Assembly (NCBI GenBank): GCA_944322635.1
Contig: CALUPL010000006.1
Location: 1-64,000, forward strand
Reading direction: 5' to 3'
From: an uncultured Mailhella sp.
Lineage (GTDB): Bacteria > Desulfobacterota > Desulfovibrionia > Desulfovibrionales > Desulfovibrionaceae
Length of the DNA: 64,000 bases
Position numbers and translations under genes: made by a program. Under the pieces are notes generated by a model that saw nothing but the letters and a program-made list of their open reading frames with translations, ran no database searches and was not told where the DNA came from. Below, piece by piece: positions 16,004 through 24,389 of this stretch. Within the stretch, counting starts at the first letter, position 1, and each line of letters starts with the position of its first letter.

Positions 16004-18862
16004 TTATCCCCTCAGGTTCAGAATGGCTTCAATATCGGCAAGACGCTGCTCCATGCGCTCCACCCTTCTGCGCTGGTAAGCCGCTTCCAGGCAGAGAGCC
16101 TCGCTGTACCTTATGCCGTAGCGGTCGCCTGCGGCCGTCACAAGGCGCTTCTCCGTGTGCGTTTTTGCGGGAGTCTCGTTGCCCTCAGAATCCAGTGCGG
16201 CGGGCGCATCTTCCACTTCCACCGTCTCGTACTCGTCTTCCCATTTGTCGTAGCAGAGAAGTCCGTAGCGCGTGGCGTCGAGGCCGTGCTTCTCAAACGC
16301 TTCCACCACCTGCTGAGCGATCACTCCGGCATGGATGCGGGCCGCCTCGCCCTTCTTTTCCACGGCGTCGCGGAACAGGAACTGACGGAAGGTAACCTTG
16401 CCCCAGGCGTCCAGAACGGCGTCCGGATACTCGGCAACGTCCTGCTTTTCGCGCTCATCCGAGGTGTTTATGCTGCCCGTGGAAGAAAACAGCTGCGACC
16501 AAAGATAACTTGCATTTCCCAGAGAAGCCTTTCCGCTTTCTGTAAAGGTGTAAAAGGCTTCGCTGACTTTTGAACCCTTTTGATAAGCTGTGAACTGAAA
16601 CGCCCCACCCGCCTGTCCTGATTCTACAAAGCCAACCCGCACATGATTTTGAACGGAACTGGAATCATCATCGGAAACGTCATTGTTTCTGTATCTGCTT
16701 ATATACGCATATCTGTCGGTTTTCAGCCTTTCAGGATAACTTCTCATCTTCATGATGAGACTTGAATTTCCTGAAGAACTACCAGGTATTCTTGCATTGT
16801 TTACAACGTCAACGACGCCGTCCGTGGTGGATTTTGTTACAGCATACCAGCTATTCCAAGAATCGGACGTTTTGTTTCTTATGAAAACATTGGAGGACGA
16901 CGTTCTTGAATAGGCCACCTGTACAGTTGTCCATGTGTCGTTGATGTGTCGTATGACCCGCACGTATCCTGAACCGCTGTCGGGCGCGCCGGTGGCTGAG
17001 CCGTCGTAATAATACCAGCCGGGTTCGGTTAGCGTGTCGAGATTGTCGGCAGAGTTGTGCGCGGAAAAAGAGCCTTCGAGATATTCCGAGGACGGTACGG
17101 ACAGAGCCAGAAAACGGTCTCTTCTTGTCCATGACGTTTCATTGCCCTGATCGTACACGGCAAGAGATACCGCCAGCATGGTCTCAATGGAACCGTTATA
17201 GGACGCCCAGAATATGCCTTCCGGTTCCGATTTTACCGTGTAGTCATCGGCATAGGCGTCTCGTCCGAGTTTTGCCACAGGCCTGCGGAAACAGGCTAAT
17301 CCACCAACGGTAATAACGTCGAGATAGACCTGCTCTGAACCGGAAAGCAGATATATGTATTTGCCGTCGGAATAGATGCCCTGCCCGGAAGAGGAAGTGA
17401 CGGGACTGTCGAACTCGTAAGAAAACGATGCGGATATGTCGTCCACATTCCCGTGAAAAACGTGCGGGGCGCTCCACACCCGGAAAAACTGTCTTCCGCT
17501 CAAGTCCTTCACATAGGCAATGACAAAGCGGTTGTCGTACGACAAACACGTTTTCATTCCAAAGGAAGCATCGAGATTCGATCCGTCAAAAAGCTTGAAA
17601 GTTCGAATCACCTGATAGTTGTTCGTTTTATAGTCCCAGCGCACAAGCCTGCGCTCAAAAGTGTGAGAGAAATCCTTCACTCCGGGAGCGGAATACTGTA
17701 TGCCGCCGCAGAAAATAAGCGGTTCGTCTGCGGCGGAGGGACGCCACAAATGATGATCGGCATGGCTTACCAGATTGAGCTCATACTCAGACCTGCCGAG
17801 GACCGTGCGTTTCGCCGGATCGTCCGACCATCTCACAGCGGTAATGCGGTTTTCTCCCGTGGTTTTTGTTTTGGTGTAGTACAAAACGTTGTCGTACGGA
17901 TCCACGAAAGGCCCCTGAATGGCGCGTTCCGTTTTCTGAAGTTCGTCCTGCGTTTCGCCTATGTCCAGCGGAACGTAGTTTACGGCAAAGGCATCCGGCG
18001 TTTTCTGATACAGGCGCACAAGGTCGATGTAGTCGCATACTGCATCACCAATAGTGAAAAAACGTCCGGCAACGTTTCTTGTGAGGTGATAGTTTCCATC
18101 GGGAACGAAAACTACGCCTGCCTTCGCGGCCTTTTCAAACGCCTCCGTGTCGTCGGTCACACCGTCGCCCTTCGCGCCGAAGTCCTTCACGTTGACGATG
18201 TCGGCAAACCTCTCGCCCAGCGTTCTTGGCTTCGTGCTGCCGTCGGCCGTCACAAGGCGGTTGGAGATATCGTGCCCCGGCTTGCCCGCGTTGCCGAAGC
18301 CGGTAACCCAGTAGTAGCCGTCCGCGCCGCTCTCAACCTCGGCAAGGCTCTTTTTGATGATGGGAATGCCCGCAACGTAGCGTTTGATGTAGTCCTCGGC
18401 GTCCACCACAATGCCCACGGATTTCAGGACATCGGCAACGGCCTTCCAGAAGGCGGCCATGTACTCTTCCGGCGTTCTGGCATCGGTAACGGCCATTTTT
18501 ACAGCGCGGGACAGCTGTTCCCTGAGTTCCTGCCGCTCCGCGCAGGCAATGTCGAGCGCGTCCTCGATTTCGTGCGGGTCAAAGCGCGTTCCGGTAACGT
18601 ACCGGTCTTCCTGCACGAAGGGCATGGCGCGGCGTATATGCAGCCTGCATCCCACAGGAAGCGGCGAAGGCAGCGACACCGTGCCGCCCGTCTCCGTTAC
18701 GGATACGGAAACCTGCGCCGTTACGTTCGTCTCCTCTCCTTGTTCATCCGCCTGCGTCACGAGAATGTGGGACGGTTCCCACACCTTGAAATCAAAGGGA
18801 AATTCGGTCGCAACGCCGTTTCCCGCATACATCACGCTGCTTTTGTCTCTGGAAATGCTCAT
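16004..18862 (-). CDS. Phage tail fibre with C-terminal S74 intramolecular chaperone
   Basis: The 952-aa protein starts MSISRDKSSVMYAGNGVATE, an N-terminal virion-attachment region like that of T7-type fibres. At residues 212-230 it carries PRTLGERFADIVNVKDFGA, the linker also found in the tailspike, followed by GDGVTDDTEAFEKAA. The C-terminal ~152 residues form a Peptidase_S74 domain with the TSDEREK motif (Ser801 and a nearby Lys), which folds the trimer and then cleaves itself off. I chose the start at 18862 because AAGGGGG precedes it. It is 1 bp from the upstream tail adaptor gene. Confidence 0.88.
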   Translation of the reverse strand: MSISRDKSSVMYAGNGVATEFPFDFKVWEPSHILVTQADEQGEETNVTAQVSVSVTETGGTVSLPSPLPVGCRLHIRRAMPFVQEDRYVTGTRFDPHEIEDALDIACAERQELREQLSRAVKMAVTDARTPEEYMAAFWKAVADVLKSVGIVVDAEDYIKRYVAGIPIIKKSLAEVESGADGYYWVTGFGNAGKPGHDISNRLVTADGSTKPRTLGERFADIVNVKDFGAKGDGVTDDTEAFEKAAKAGVVFVPDGNYHLTRNVAGRFFTIGDAVCDYIDLVRLYQKTPDAFAVNYVPLDIGETQDELQKTERAIQGPFVDPYDNVLYYTKTKTTGENRITAVRWSDDPAKRTVLGRSEYELNLVSHADHHLWRPSAADEPLIFCGGIQYSAPGVKDFSHTFERRLVRWDYKTNNYQVIRTFKLFDGSNLDASFGMKTCLSYDNRFVIAYVKDLSGRQFFRVWSAPHVFHGNVDDISASFSYEFDSPVTSSSGQGIYSDGKYIYLLSGSEQVYLDVITVGGLACFRRPVAKLGRDAYADDYTVKSEPEGIFWASYNGSIETMLAVSLAVYDQGNETSWTRRDRFLALSVPSSEYLEGSFSAHNSADNLDTLTEPGWYYYDGSATGAPDSGSGYVRVIRHINDTWTTVQVAYSRTSSSNVFIRNKTSDSWNSWYAVTKSTTDGVVDVVNNARIPGSSSGNSSLIMKMRSYPERLKTDRYAYISRYRNNDVSDDDSSSVQNHVRVGFVESGQAGGAFQFTAYQKGSKVSEAFYTFTESGKASLGNASYLWSQLFSSTGSINTSDEREKQDVAEYPDAVLDAWGKVTFRQFLFRDAVEKKGEAARIHAGVIAQQVVEAFEKHGLDATRYGLLCYDKWEDEYETVEVEDAPAALDSEGNETPAKTHTEKRLVTAAGDRYGIRYSEALCLEAAYQRRRVERMEQRLADIEAILNLRG

Positions 18863-18863
18863 A

Positions 18864-19472
18864 TCACCATGTCCCCCTTGCCAGCAGCCAGGAATCGGGC
18901 TGCGGTCTGCTTTCTCTTTCGCTTGCGTCCTGTCCTTCAGCCTGCGGAATCGCCATCTGATAAAGCTGCACAAGCTCCTGCACCTTTGCGGAGTTGTTCT
19001 TGAGCAGGGGCACGGCAATGAGCGAGGCCAGCTTTCTGGCCATGGCCATGACGAAAAGCTCATCCCACAGACTGACCTCTTCCACGTCCATGGTCACGTC
19101 GGCCACGGCCTCATGCACGTTGGAAAGAATGGCCATGCCGCCGTCGGCGTTCACGGTTTTCCACGGCCCTGGAAGCGGGGTTCTTTCGCGCCCGTCGTGC
19201 ACGGCATGGATTTTCAGCGTTCCGTCGGGCACGCCGTAGCAGAAGCGCCACTGCCCGGCATACACTTCGGGCACGACCTTTTGGGCAAGCTGCACGCGGC
19301 GCTGCGAAAAGCTGTACGGATAATCGCGCAGGGCCGACCGACGTGCCGCATCCCAGTACAGCTCACACTGAACGGCCTCCGGTGTTCTTTCGTTGGGCGA
19401 GGCTACGGTGCGCGTGCCCACAAAGCCCAGCGCCATGTTGTAAATATCCAGTTTTCCAGAGGTTGATGCCAT
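18864..19472 (-). CDS. Phage head-tail/tail tubular adaptor protein (tubular A-like)
   Basis: The 202-aa protein (MASTSGKLDIYNMALGFVGT...) has the N-terminal pattern ...IYNMALGFVG..(27 residues)..LYWDAARRSALRDYPYSFSQRR seen in podovirus adaptor/tail tubular A proteins that connect portal to nozzle. The start at 19472 has AAAGGAG just upstream. It lies between the capsid cement gene and the tail fibre gene and follows an internal terminator at 19528-19552. Confidence 0.7.
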   Translation of the reverse strand: MASTSGKLDIYNMALGFVGTRTVASPNERTPEAVQCELYWDAARRSALRDYPYSFSQRRVQLAQKVVPEVYAGQWRFCYGVPDGTLKIHAVHDGRERTPLPGPWKTVNADGGMAILSNVHEAVADVTMDVEEVSLWDELFVMAMARKLASLIAVPLLKNNSAKVQELVQLYQMAIPQAEGQDASERESRPQPDSWLLARGTW

Positions 19473-19527
19473 GACAAAACTCCTTTGCACCTACCCTTGC
19501 ACGTTGCGCACCCGCGGCACAGGGCAC

Positions 19528-19552
19528 AAAAAAAGGCGGGGTTTCCCCCGCC
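19528..19552 (-). terminator. Terminator inside the phage structural operon
   Basis: GGCGGGG and CCCCGCC form a 7-bp stem with a TTTC loop, followed on the minus strand by seven T residues. It lies between the capsid cement gene and the tail adaptor gene, where a partial terminator would raise capsid relative to tail transcripts. Confidence 0.8.
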
Positions 19553-19576
19553 CCGGCTCATACGGCAAAAATCACG

Positions 19577-20014
19577 CTAGCCGACAACACTTCCCGCGTC
19601 GATGTACATGCCCTCCTCCCAGGGCTGGCTCTCTTCGCGAACCACGGCGGCAAAAATCCTGCCCGCGCTGAACGAACCGGACGGCGTTGCCACCATCTTG
19701 AGCCACGGCCTGGTCACGCCTGCCGGGAGAAAGCGCCAGCCGATGATCTTGCCGACTTTGAGCTCGGCAAGGGGCACGGTGACGGCGGAACCCGGAACAT
19801 CGTCGTAACTGCCGGATTCCCTGTCGCTCTGCGTCAGCTTGAAGTCGATGGACGTGCCGCCGGAGAAGTCCTCTTCCACGACCTTGGCACAGATGTGTAT
19901 GGGTTCGGCCCTGCCCGGCTTCATGAGGGAAGTCAGCCCCACGGCGTTTCCGCTCACTTCACCGGACGTGACGGCCGCCGAATCGAAAAAAACGGCATTG
20001 GAATCAATAAGCAT
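19577..20014 (-). CDS. Capsid cement protein (Bbp16-like)
   Basis: The 145-aa beta-rich protein (MLIDSNAVFFDSAAVTSGEV...) resembles the Bbp16-family capsid cement/decoration proteins of BPP-1-like phages. It lies directly downstream of the major capsid gene, as in that group. AGGAGG precedes the start. A terminator follows the gene, so it shares its transcript mainly with the capsid gene. Assignment is by pattern and position. Confidence 0.7.
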   Translation of the reverse strand: MLIDSNAVFFDSAAVTSGEVSGNAVGLTSLMKPGRAEPIHICAKVVEEDFSGGTSIDFKLTQSDRESGSYDDVPGSAVTVPLAELKVGKIIGWRFLPAGVTRPWLKMVATPSGSFSAGRIFAAVVREESQPWEEGMYIDAGSVVG

Positions 20015-20023
20015 GGCTGCCTC

Positions 20024-21016
20024 CTAGGAAAGCACGGCTTCGGTGGAAAGAATGGCGTCGCACTGACGGATGGGGCGGCCGTGCAGGTTGGGCACGGCCC
20101 TGCTGGCAAAGTATTCCCCGTACACGAGGTGCACGTTGCCCGCATCGGTGGCCTGAAGTTCCAGGGCCATGAGCACGTCCTGATTGCAGTACCATACGGC
20201 GCGGTCGCGCAGGTGCTGAGGCATCATGTTCTTGGCGCGTATGGTCAGGGCCTGAAGGTCGATGAAGCCGGATTCGCCCTTGCGCAGCGTCAGCTTGTCG
20301 GCATCGATGTTGCATATGCGCACCACGGCGCGCCAGTCGCGCAGCGCAAGGCCGCACTTCCAGGTATAAAGGTCGCCCACGCACTGGAACTTCCTGCCGT
20401 CTTCATCGAAGGTCATGTACTTGCCGAGGTCTTCGCTTTTCAGGCCGCCCGTGCTGCCCTTGGGGTAGATGCCGTGCACCGAGTTGCTGCCCCAGCTGAT
20501 GAGATACATGGAAGTTTCCCTGCCTTCGGAACTGCCTCCGGCATCGATCACGTTGGGGCTCGTTTTGGAAGGATAACGCATGGCAAGTCCGTTGAACTCG
20601 TCGGGCGTCTTGTTGTGATCGCCGTAGAAAAGGGTTCCGGCCACCTTCTGACGCATGGCTTCGGCAAAGGCCTTGCCCTCGGAAAGGCGGAACGCCCTGG
20701 CCTTGTCGCCGTAGAGTTCGACTTCGGCCACGTCGAGTTCCATGCGCGCTTCAAGCATGCCGCACTCTTCCTTCACCTGACTCCACTGCGACTTGCTGGG
20801 CGGCGTGCCCTGATAGAGTCTGCGCCAGTAAACGGCGGGCAGTCCGGTGCGGATGCGCGTCAGATGGCCGTCGGTCTGATTCGATTCCATCCACTGAACA
20901 TCGCTCATGATGTCGTTGGTCTGGTTCATCAGCTCGATGATGTCGCCCGCAGGCTGGCCCTTGTAGAAATCTTCCAGTTCGGCCAGCGTGGCGACAAGAC
21001 CTTTTTCGTACGCCAT
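20024..21016 (-). CDS. Major capsid protein, epsilon15 gp7-type
   Basis: The 330-aa protein (MAYEKGLVATLAELEDFYKG...) matches the layout of gp7-type HK97-fold capsid proteins of epsilon15/BPP-1-like podoviruses, with an N-terminal region carrying WMESNQTDGHLTRIRTGLP and a central region with AFAEAMRQKVAGTLFYGDH. It is preceded by GAGGAGAAG and flanked by scaffold-like and cement genes. This is one of the best markers that the block is podoviral and is probably the most highly expressed gene in it. Confidence 0.85.
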   Translation of the reverse strand: MAYEKGLVATLAELEDFYKGQPAGDIIELMNQTNDIMSDVQWMESNQTDGHLTRIRTGLPAVYWRRLYQGTPPSKSQWSQVKEECGMLEARMELDVAEVELYGDKARAFRLSEGKAFAEAMRQKVAGTLFYGDHNKTPDEFNGLAMRYPSKTSPNVIDAGGSSEGRETSMYLISWGSNSVHGIYPKGSTGGLKSEDLGKYMTFDEDGRKFQCVGDLYTWKCGLALRDWRAVVRICNIDADKLTLRKGESGFIDLQALTIRAKNMMPQHLRDRAVWYCNQDVLMALELQATDAGNVHLVYGEYFASRAVPNLHGRPIRQCDAILSTEAVLS

Positions 21017-21049
21017 AACAGCTTCTCCTCGTCGGTTGATATTCGTGCG

Positions 21050-21655
21050 CTAAACCTTCATGTCCGGGTACATGCGCTCTTCCAGGGGAATGTCGCGCCT
21101 CGTTCCGGCGCCGCTTCGACCTGTGAACTCGTGCTCCTTCATGGCTCTCCCCACGCGGGCCATGGCACGGATGATCATGGGATTGTGCTGATATTTCGTT
21201 TCACGAAGAAAGGCCCGAAGCTCTCCGTCGGGATCCACGAGGCCGAAACCCCGCGCGGCCTCGGCTCTGGTGGCCTTCCATTTTGCGCCGCCGAAATCCC
21301 TGTCGGCCTGCATTTCCCTGCGCCAGCCGTCGAGCACCTGCGCCTGCTGCTGACCGCGCCACTGCACGTCTTCGGCGTACTGCTTCCTGTGCCAGTCGAG
21401 CACGGCCTGCGCCTGCTCCTTCGAAAGTCCCGCACTGAAGCACGTTGCGGAAAACGAACGCAGATTTTCCTCCGGCATGGGGAAATCCTCCGTCGCCTCC
21501 AGCGCGTACGGTTCCCCTCCTCCGTTCTCTCCGGGCTTCCCTTCGGTCACGGCATCGTCGGCAATGCCTGCGGCGTCTTCCCGCGTCTGTTCCTCCTGTC
21601 CGGCCTGTCCGTCGATCGCTTCGGCGGCAATGCCGTCCGCATCAATTTCGTCCAT
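21050..21655 (-). CDS. Phage scaffold-like protein
   Basis: The 201-aa protein is acidic and Glu/Ala/Gly-rich in its first ~80 residues (MDEIDADGIAAEAIDGQAGQ) and helical afterward, with a basic C-terminus. That is the composition of podovirus scaffolding proteins, and it lies immediately upstream of the capsid gene. I chose the start at 21655 because AAGGAG precedes it; the longer frame overlaps the upstream gene by over 100 bp. No sequence motif proves scaffolding. Confidence 0.65.
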   Translation of the reverse strand: MDEIDADGIAAEAIDGQAGQEEQTREDAAGIADDAVTEGKPGENGGGEPYALEATEDFPMPEENLRSFSATCFSAGLSKEQAQAVLDWHRKQYAEDVQWRGQQQAQVLDGWRREMQADRDFGGAKWKATRAEAARGFGLVDPDGELRAFLRETKYQHNPMIIRAMARVGRAMKEHEFTGRSGAGTRRDIPLEERMYPDMKV

Positions 21656-21657
21656 GG

Positions 21658-21942
21658 TCACTCCTTGTTTTCCAGAAGCATAGCGGCACAGCCCGCTGCG
21701 GCACAGACTTCCAGCATCTGAAGTCCGACCGAACGGCGTCCCGCATTCCACACGGCAAGGCGTTCGTCGCGGGGGAACGCCTGCTCGAACACCCCGCACT
21801 CCGACATGATCCAGCGCAGAAAGAACCTGCCGTCGTTCGTCTGCGAAAGAGTCTCGACCACGCCGCTCAGTCTGGCGAGTCTTTCCTTCCGTCTGTCTTT
21901 CCGGTCATCCCTGCCCGGCGTTGTGAGCCAGCCTTCATCCAT
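21658..21942 (-). CDS. Bbp19-like phage protein
   Basis: The 94-aa protein contains DGRFFLRWIMSECGVFEQAF and, further on, AGRRSVGLQML, the conserved pattern of the small Bbp19-type proteins found between portal and scaffold genes in BPP-1-like phages. The function is not known to me. Its start is 2 bp from the portal stop and its stop is 2 bp from the scaffold start, so the three genes are very likely co-translated. Confidence 0.65.
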   Translation of the reverse strand: MDEGWLTTPGRDDRKDRRKERLARLSGVVETLSQTNDGRFFLRWIMSECGVFEQAFPRDERLAVWNAGRRSVGLQMLEVCAAAGCAAMLLENKE

Positions 21943-21944
21943 GG

Positions 21945-23660
21945 CTACAGACTCCCCATTCCGCCGAGTATGGCGCTCATGAGCGTCTGCCCGTCGGCGC
22001 CAGCAGGCGTTTCTCCCAGGTTTCGCGCCGCCGCCGTCACGTCCACGGCCTGACGCGCCTGCATGGAGGCTTCCTGACGCTGCGCCTCACGCGCCTCACG
22101 CTGCGCCCTCCGTTCCCGTACGTCGGCCGTTTTTTTCTCGTCCATCACGCAGCTTTCCGGCATGCCTATCCGGCTGAGATACGTCTTGCCCATGGCGTCG
22201 AAATCGAGCACGTCCAGCACCTCGGGCCGCAGCTGCGCGGCCTGCGCCATGAAGGCGAGGCCCTGATCTATGGCGCTCGTGGCCGTCACGCGCTGCGCCT
22301 GGGCAAGCACCGACTCGAAAGACACGTCGAGTTCGGCAAGCTCCACGCCTTCCGGAGCCGGAGGCAGCGCGCCCCAGTCGCGCATGAGCTGATAGGTGCG
22401 CAGAATGAGCGGCTCCAGAAGCTCCTTGATGAGCCGCTCCACCACCGGCCCTATGAGCGACAGCTTTTCCTGCTGCCGCACCTGCACCTCCGTGGCCGTG
22501 ATCTGCCGCCTGTCGTCATCCAGAAGCATGCGGAAAAGATCGGTGTACAGACCGTCCTTCACAATCTGTTCCACATCCCTGATGCCCTGCATGGTGTAGT
22601 TCAGAGCCTGCGGCTCGGGCTGATGGATGGGCATGACCGGCGAACCGCTCTGCGTCATGGTGGCCATGTCCACGAAGTTCAGCGCGTCGGGATCGAGATT
22701 CACGCCGTACTTCATGACGCCCGAATCCACCACCATGGGCGGCGAGGCTATCTTGTGCTGCATTCGGCGCAGCGTTGCCGTCATGGCCTGAAGCATTCGG
22801 CAGTCCGGCGTCACGTCCATGGCGGGCGAACGGCCGTACACGTCGTTTCCGGCAACGTCCCAGCGGGGCGCAAAGGCCGGAAACATGTCGTAACCGCCCT
22901 CATCAAGCACCGTCGCCCTGCCGGACTGCGCGGCATCGGCCATGAAGTACACGCTGGCATACGGCTTGCCTTCCCGCTCGAGACGCGCGGAAGGATCGAA
23001 GTCCTTCCGAGGAAAGACCGCATGGATGACGTTCCAGCGCATGGAGCTGCTCTGCCCGGGCTGCGCCGCGCTTCTCACCGCCGCAGGAACATTGTCGCCG
23101 TCGCCCCATCTGTCCACTATCTGCCGCGCGGTCATGTGAAGACGACGGTAGAAGGTATCCACCTCGCCGTGCCCGTTGATGTCGAGCACGTACTCTCCGG
23201 CCCGCACGAGATCGAAATGCACGCCGTCCTCGTCGGCCGTCTCCACCAGAAGCGCCGTGCCGAAGGTGCCGAGATCGGCATACAGACCGTGCAGGGCGTT
23301 GTAGCAGTTGGAACGGTAAAGCACCTGCCGCATGGCCTCGGTGACCTCGTCGAGCCACGCCCCCATGCCCGGAATGCGTTCGGCTTCCGTGCCCACCGCG
23401 GTAAGCCTGAACCACGGCCGCACGGGACTCGTCATGCCGCCCTGCATTCCGGCGGCAAGCGTGCGCATGGCAAGCACGCCTGCGGAATTCACCAGCCTGC
23501 CGTTGAGCTTCGGCTTTTTATAGTCGGTCTCATCCGTGTCCGATCTCCAGCGCGTGGGCAGAAACAGTTCCGCCAGCGAAGACCAGGCCGCATCCCAGCC
23601 GCTCCGCTCCGTCTTCAGCTCCTCATACCGGCGCTGAAGCTTTCCCACGTCAACAGGCAT
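21945..23660 (-). CDS. Portal / head-to-tail connector protein
   Basis: The 571-aa protein (MPVDVGKLQRRYEELKTERS...) matches the podovirus head-tail connector family (Head-tail_con). It has the N-terminal segment LFLPTRWRSDTDETD, the LAAGMQGGMTSPVRPWFRL motif near residue 70, and a helical C-terminus. It forms the dodecameric DNA channel at the capsid vertex. It lies downstream of the terminase with a GNAT-like and a 73-aa gene between, as in epsilon15/BPP-1 relatives. Confidence 0.88.
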   Translation of the reverse strand: MPVDVGKLQRRYEELKTERSGWDAAWSSLAELFLPTRWRSDTDETDYKKPKLNGRLVNSAGVLAMRTLAAGMQGGMTSPVRPWFRLTAVGTEAERIPGMGAWLDEVTEAMRQVLYRSNCYNALHGLYADLGTFGTALLVETADEDGVHFDLVRAGEYVLDINGHGEVDTFYRRLHMTARQIVDRWGDGDNVPAAVRSAAQPGQSSSMRWNVIHAVFPRKDFDPSARLEREGKPYASVYFMADAAQSGRATVLDEGGYDMFPAFAPRWDVAGNDVYGRSPAMDVTPDCRMLQAMTATLRRMQHKIASPPMVVDSGVMKYGVNLDPDALNFVDMATMTQSGSPVMPIHQPEPQALNYTMQGIRDVEQIVKDGLYTDLFRMLLDDDRRQITATEVQVRQQEKLSLIGPVVERLIKELLEPLILRTYQLMRDWGALPPAPEGVELAELDVSFESVLAQAQRVTATSAIDQGLAFMAQAAQLRPEVLDVLDFDAMGKTYLSRIGMPESCVMDEKKTADVRERRAQREAREAQRQEASMQARQAVDVTAAARNLGETPAGADGQTLMSAILGGMGSL

Positions 23661-23664
23661 GGGA

Positions 23665-23886
23665 CTACCCGCCGAGCGTGGTGTTGCCGGAAGCGGTTCC
23701 GGTCAGGCCGCCGGAGCCGGTTCTGTTCGTCATGATGGAAGCCGTGAGTCCGCGGTTCTTCCTTGCCCTCTCCTTCTGTGCCTGCGCCGCAGCCGTGGCC
23801 CCGGCGGAAAGGCTCTTGGTCGCCTGCTTTTCAGGCACTTCCTCCACTTCCGGCATGGAAGCTCCGCCGCCGAAAAGTCCGCCCAT
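23665..23886 (-). CDS. Small phage structural-module protein
   Basis: A 73-aa protein starting MGGLFGGGASMPEVEEVPEK, with an Ala/Lys-rich middle and a Gly/Thr-rich tail. Small glycine-rich proteins of this form are common between terminase and portal genes in podoviruses. Function is unknown. It lies 4 bp before the portal gene. An ATG six codons earlier is possible but lies within 2 bp of the upstream stop codon. Confidence 0.6.
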   Translation of the reverse strand: MGGLFGGGASMPEVEEVPEKQATKSLSAGATAAAQAQKERARKNRGLTASIMTNRTGSGGLTGTASGNTTLGG

Positions 23887-23887
23887 A

Positions 23888-24388
23888 TCACACCTCACTT
23901 GCAATTACAGAATCACGGGTGGCCAGAAGCAGCGCACCCTCCACAAAACGTCCCGCCTTCCCATACCAGCACATTCCCGGTATGCGGCACACCTCGCGAA
24001 AGCCCACGCGCGGTGCCATGCGCAGCACATGACGGTTCTGCGCCGGAACGCGGCCCATCATGGACACGCAGTCCAGATGCTCGAAACACCACAGACTCGC
24101 CGCCCGGCACATGGCCTCCGCCGCATGAAAAAAGCCGCGAAAGGCCGCCGTGCCCACTTCCGCACACTGCGTCAGGCCGCAGAAGGGACGCACGGTAAAA
24201 ACGCCGCCCATCTCGCCGTCCACAAAAACGCCGAGCAGAAGCGTGGCCCCGGCCTGAAGCTCCCGCCACTTGTCAAGCGGTATTTCCTGAAATTCAGGAT
24301 ACATAGCCCACAGTATGCGCTCACGCCTCAGCCGCTCGTACACGGCATCCAGCTCGTCATCACAAAGCACTCTGCACGTTATTTCCAT
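23888..24388 (-). CDS. GNAT-like phage protein (DUF2824-like)
   Basis: The 166-aa protein resembles a GNAT acyltransferase fold: ATLLLGVFVDGEMGGVFTVRP (beta strands), an acidic turn EVGTAAFRGFF, then NRHVLRMAPRVGFREVCRIPG, which corresponds to the C-terminal GNAT helix and strand. Similar proteins sit between terminase and portal in several podoviruses, where they are thought to act in virion assembly. Catalytic activity is not evident. The start is preceded by TGGAGTGG and the gene follows terL by 1 bp. Confidence 0.6.
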   Translation of the reverse strand: MEITCRVLCDDELDAVYERLRRERILWAMYPEFQEIPLDKWRELQAGATLLLGVFVDGEMGGVFTVRPFCGLTQCAEVGTAAFRGFFHAAEAMCRAASLWCFEHLDCVSMMGRVPAQNRHVLRMAPRVGFREVCRIPGMCWYGKAGRFVEGALLLATRDSVIASEV

Positions 24389-24389
24389 G

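Noticed and set aside
11302..18862. Diversity-generating retroelement as in phage BPP-1
   Set aside because: No reverse transcriptase gene and no template/variable repeat pair seen next to the tail genes.
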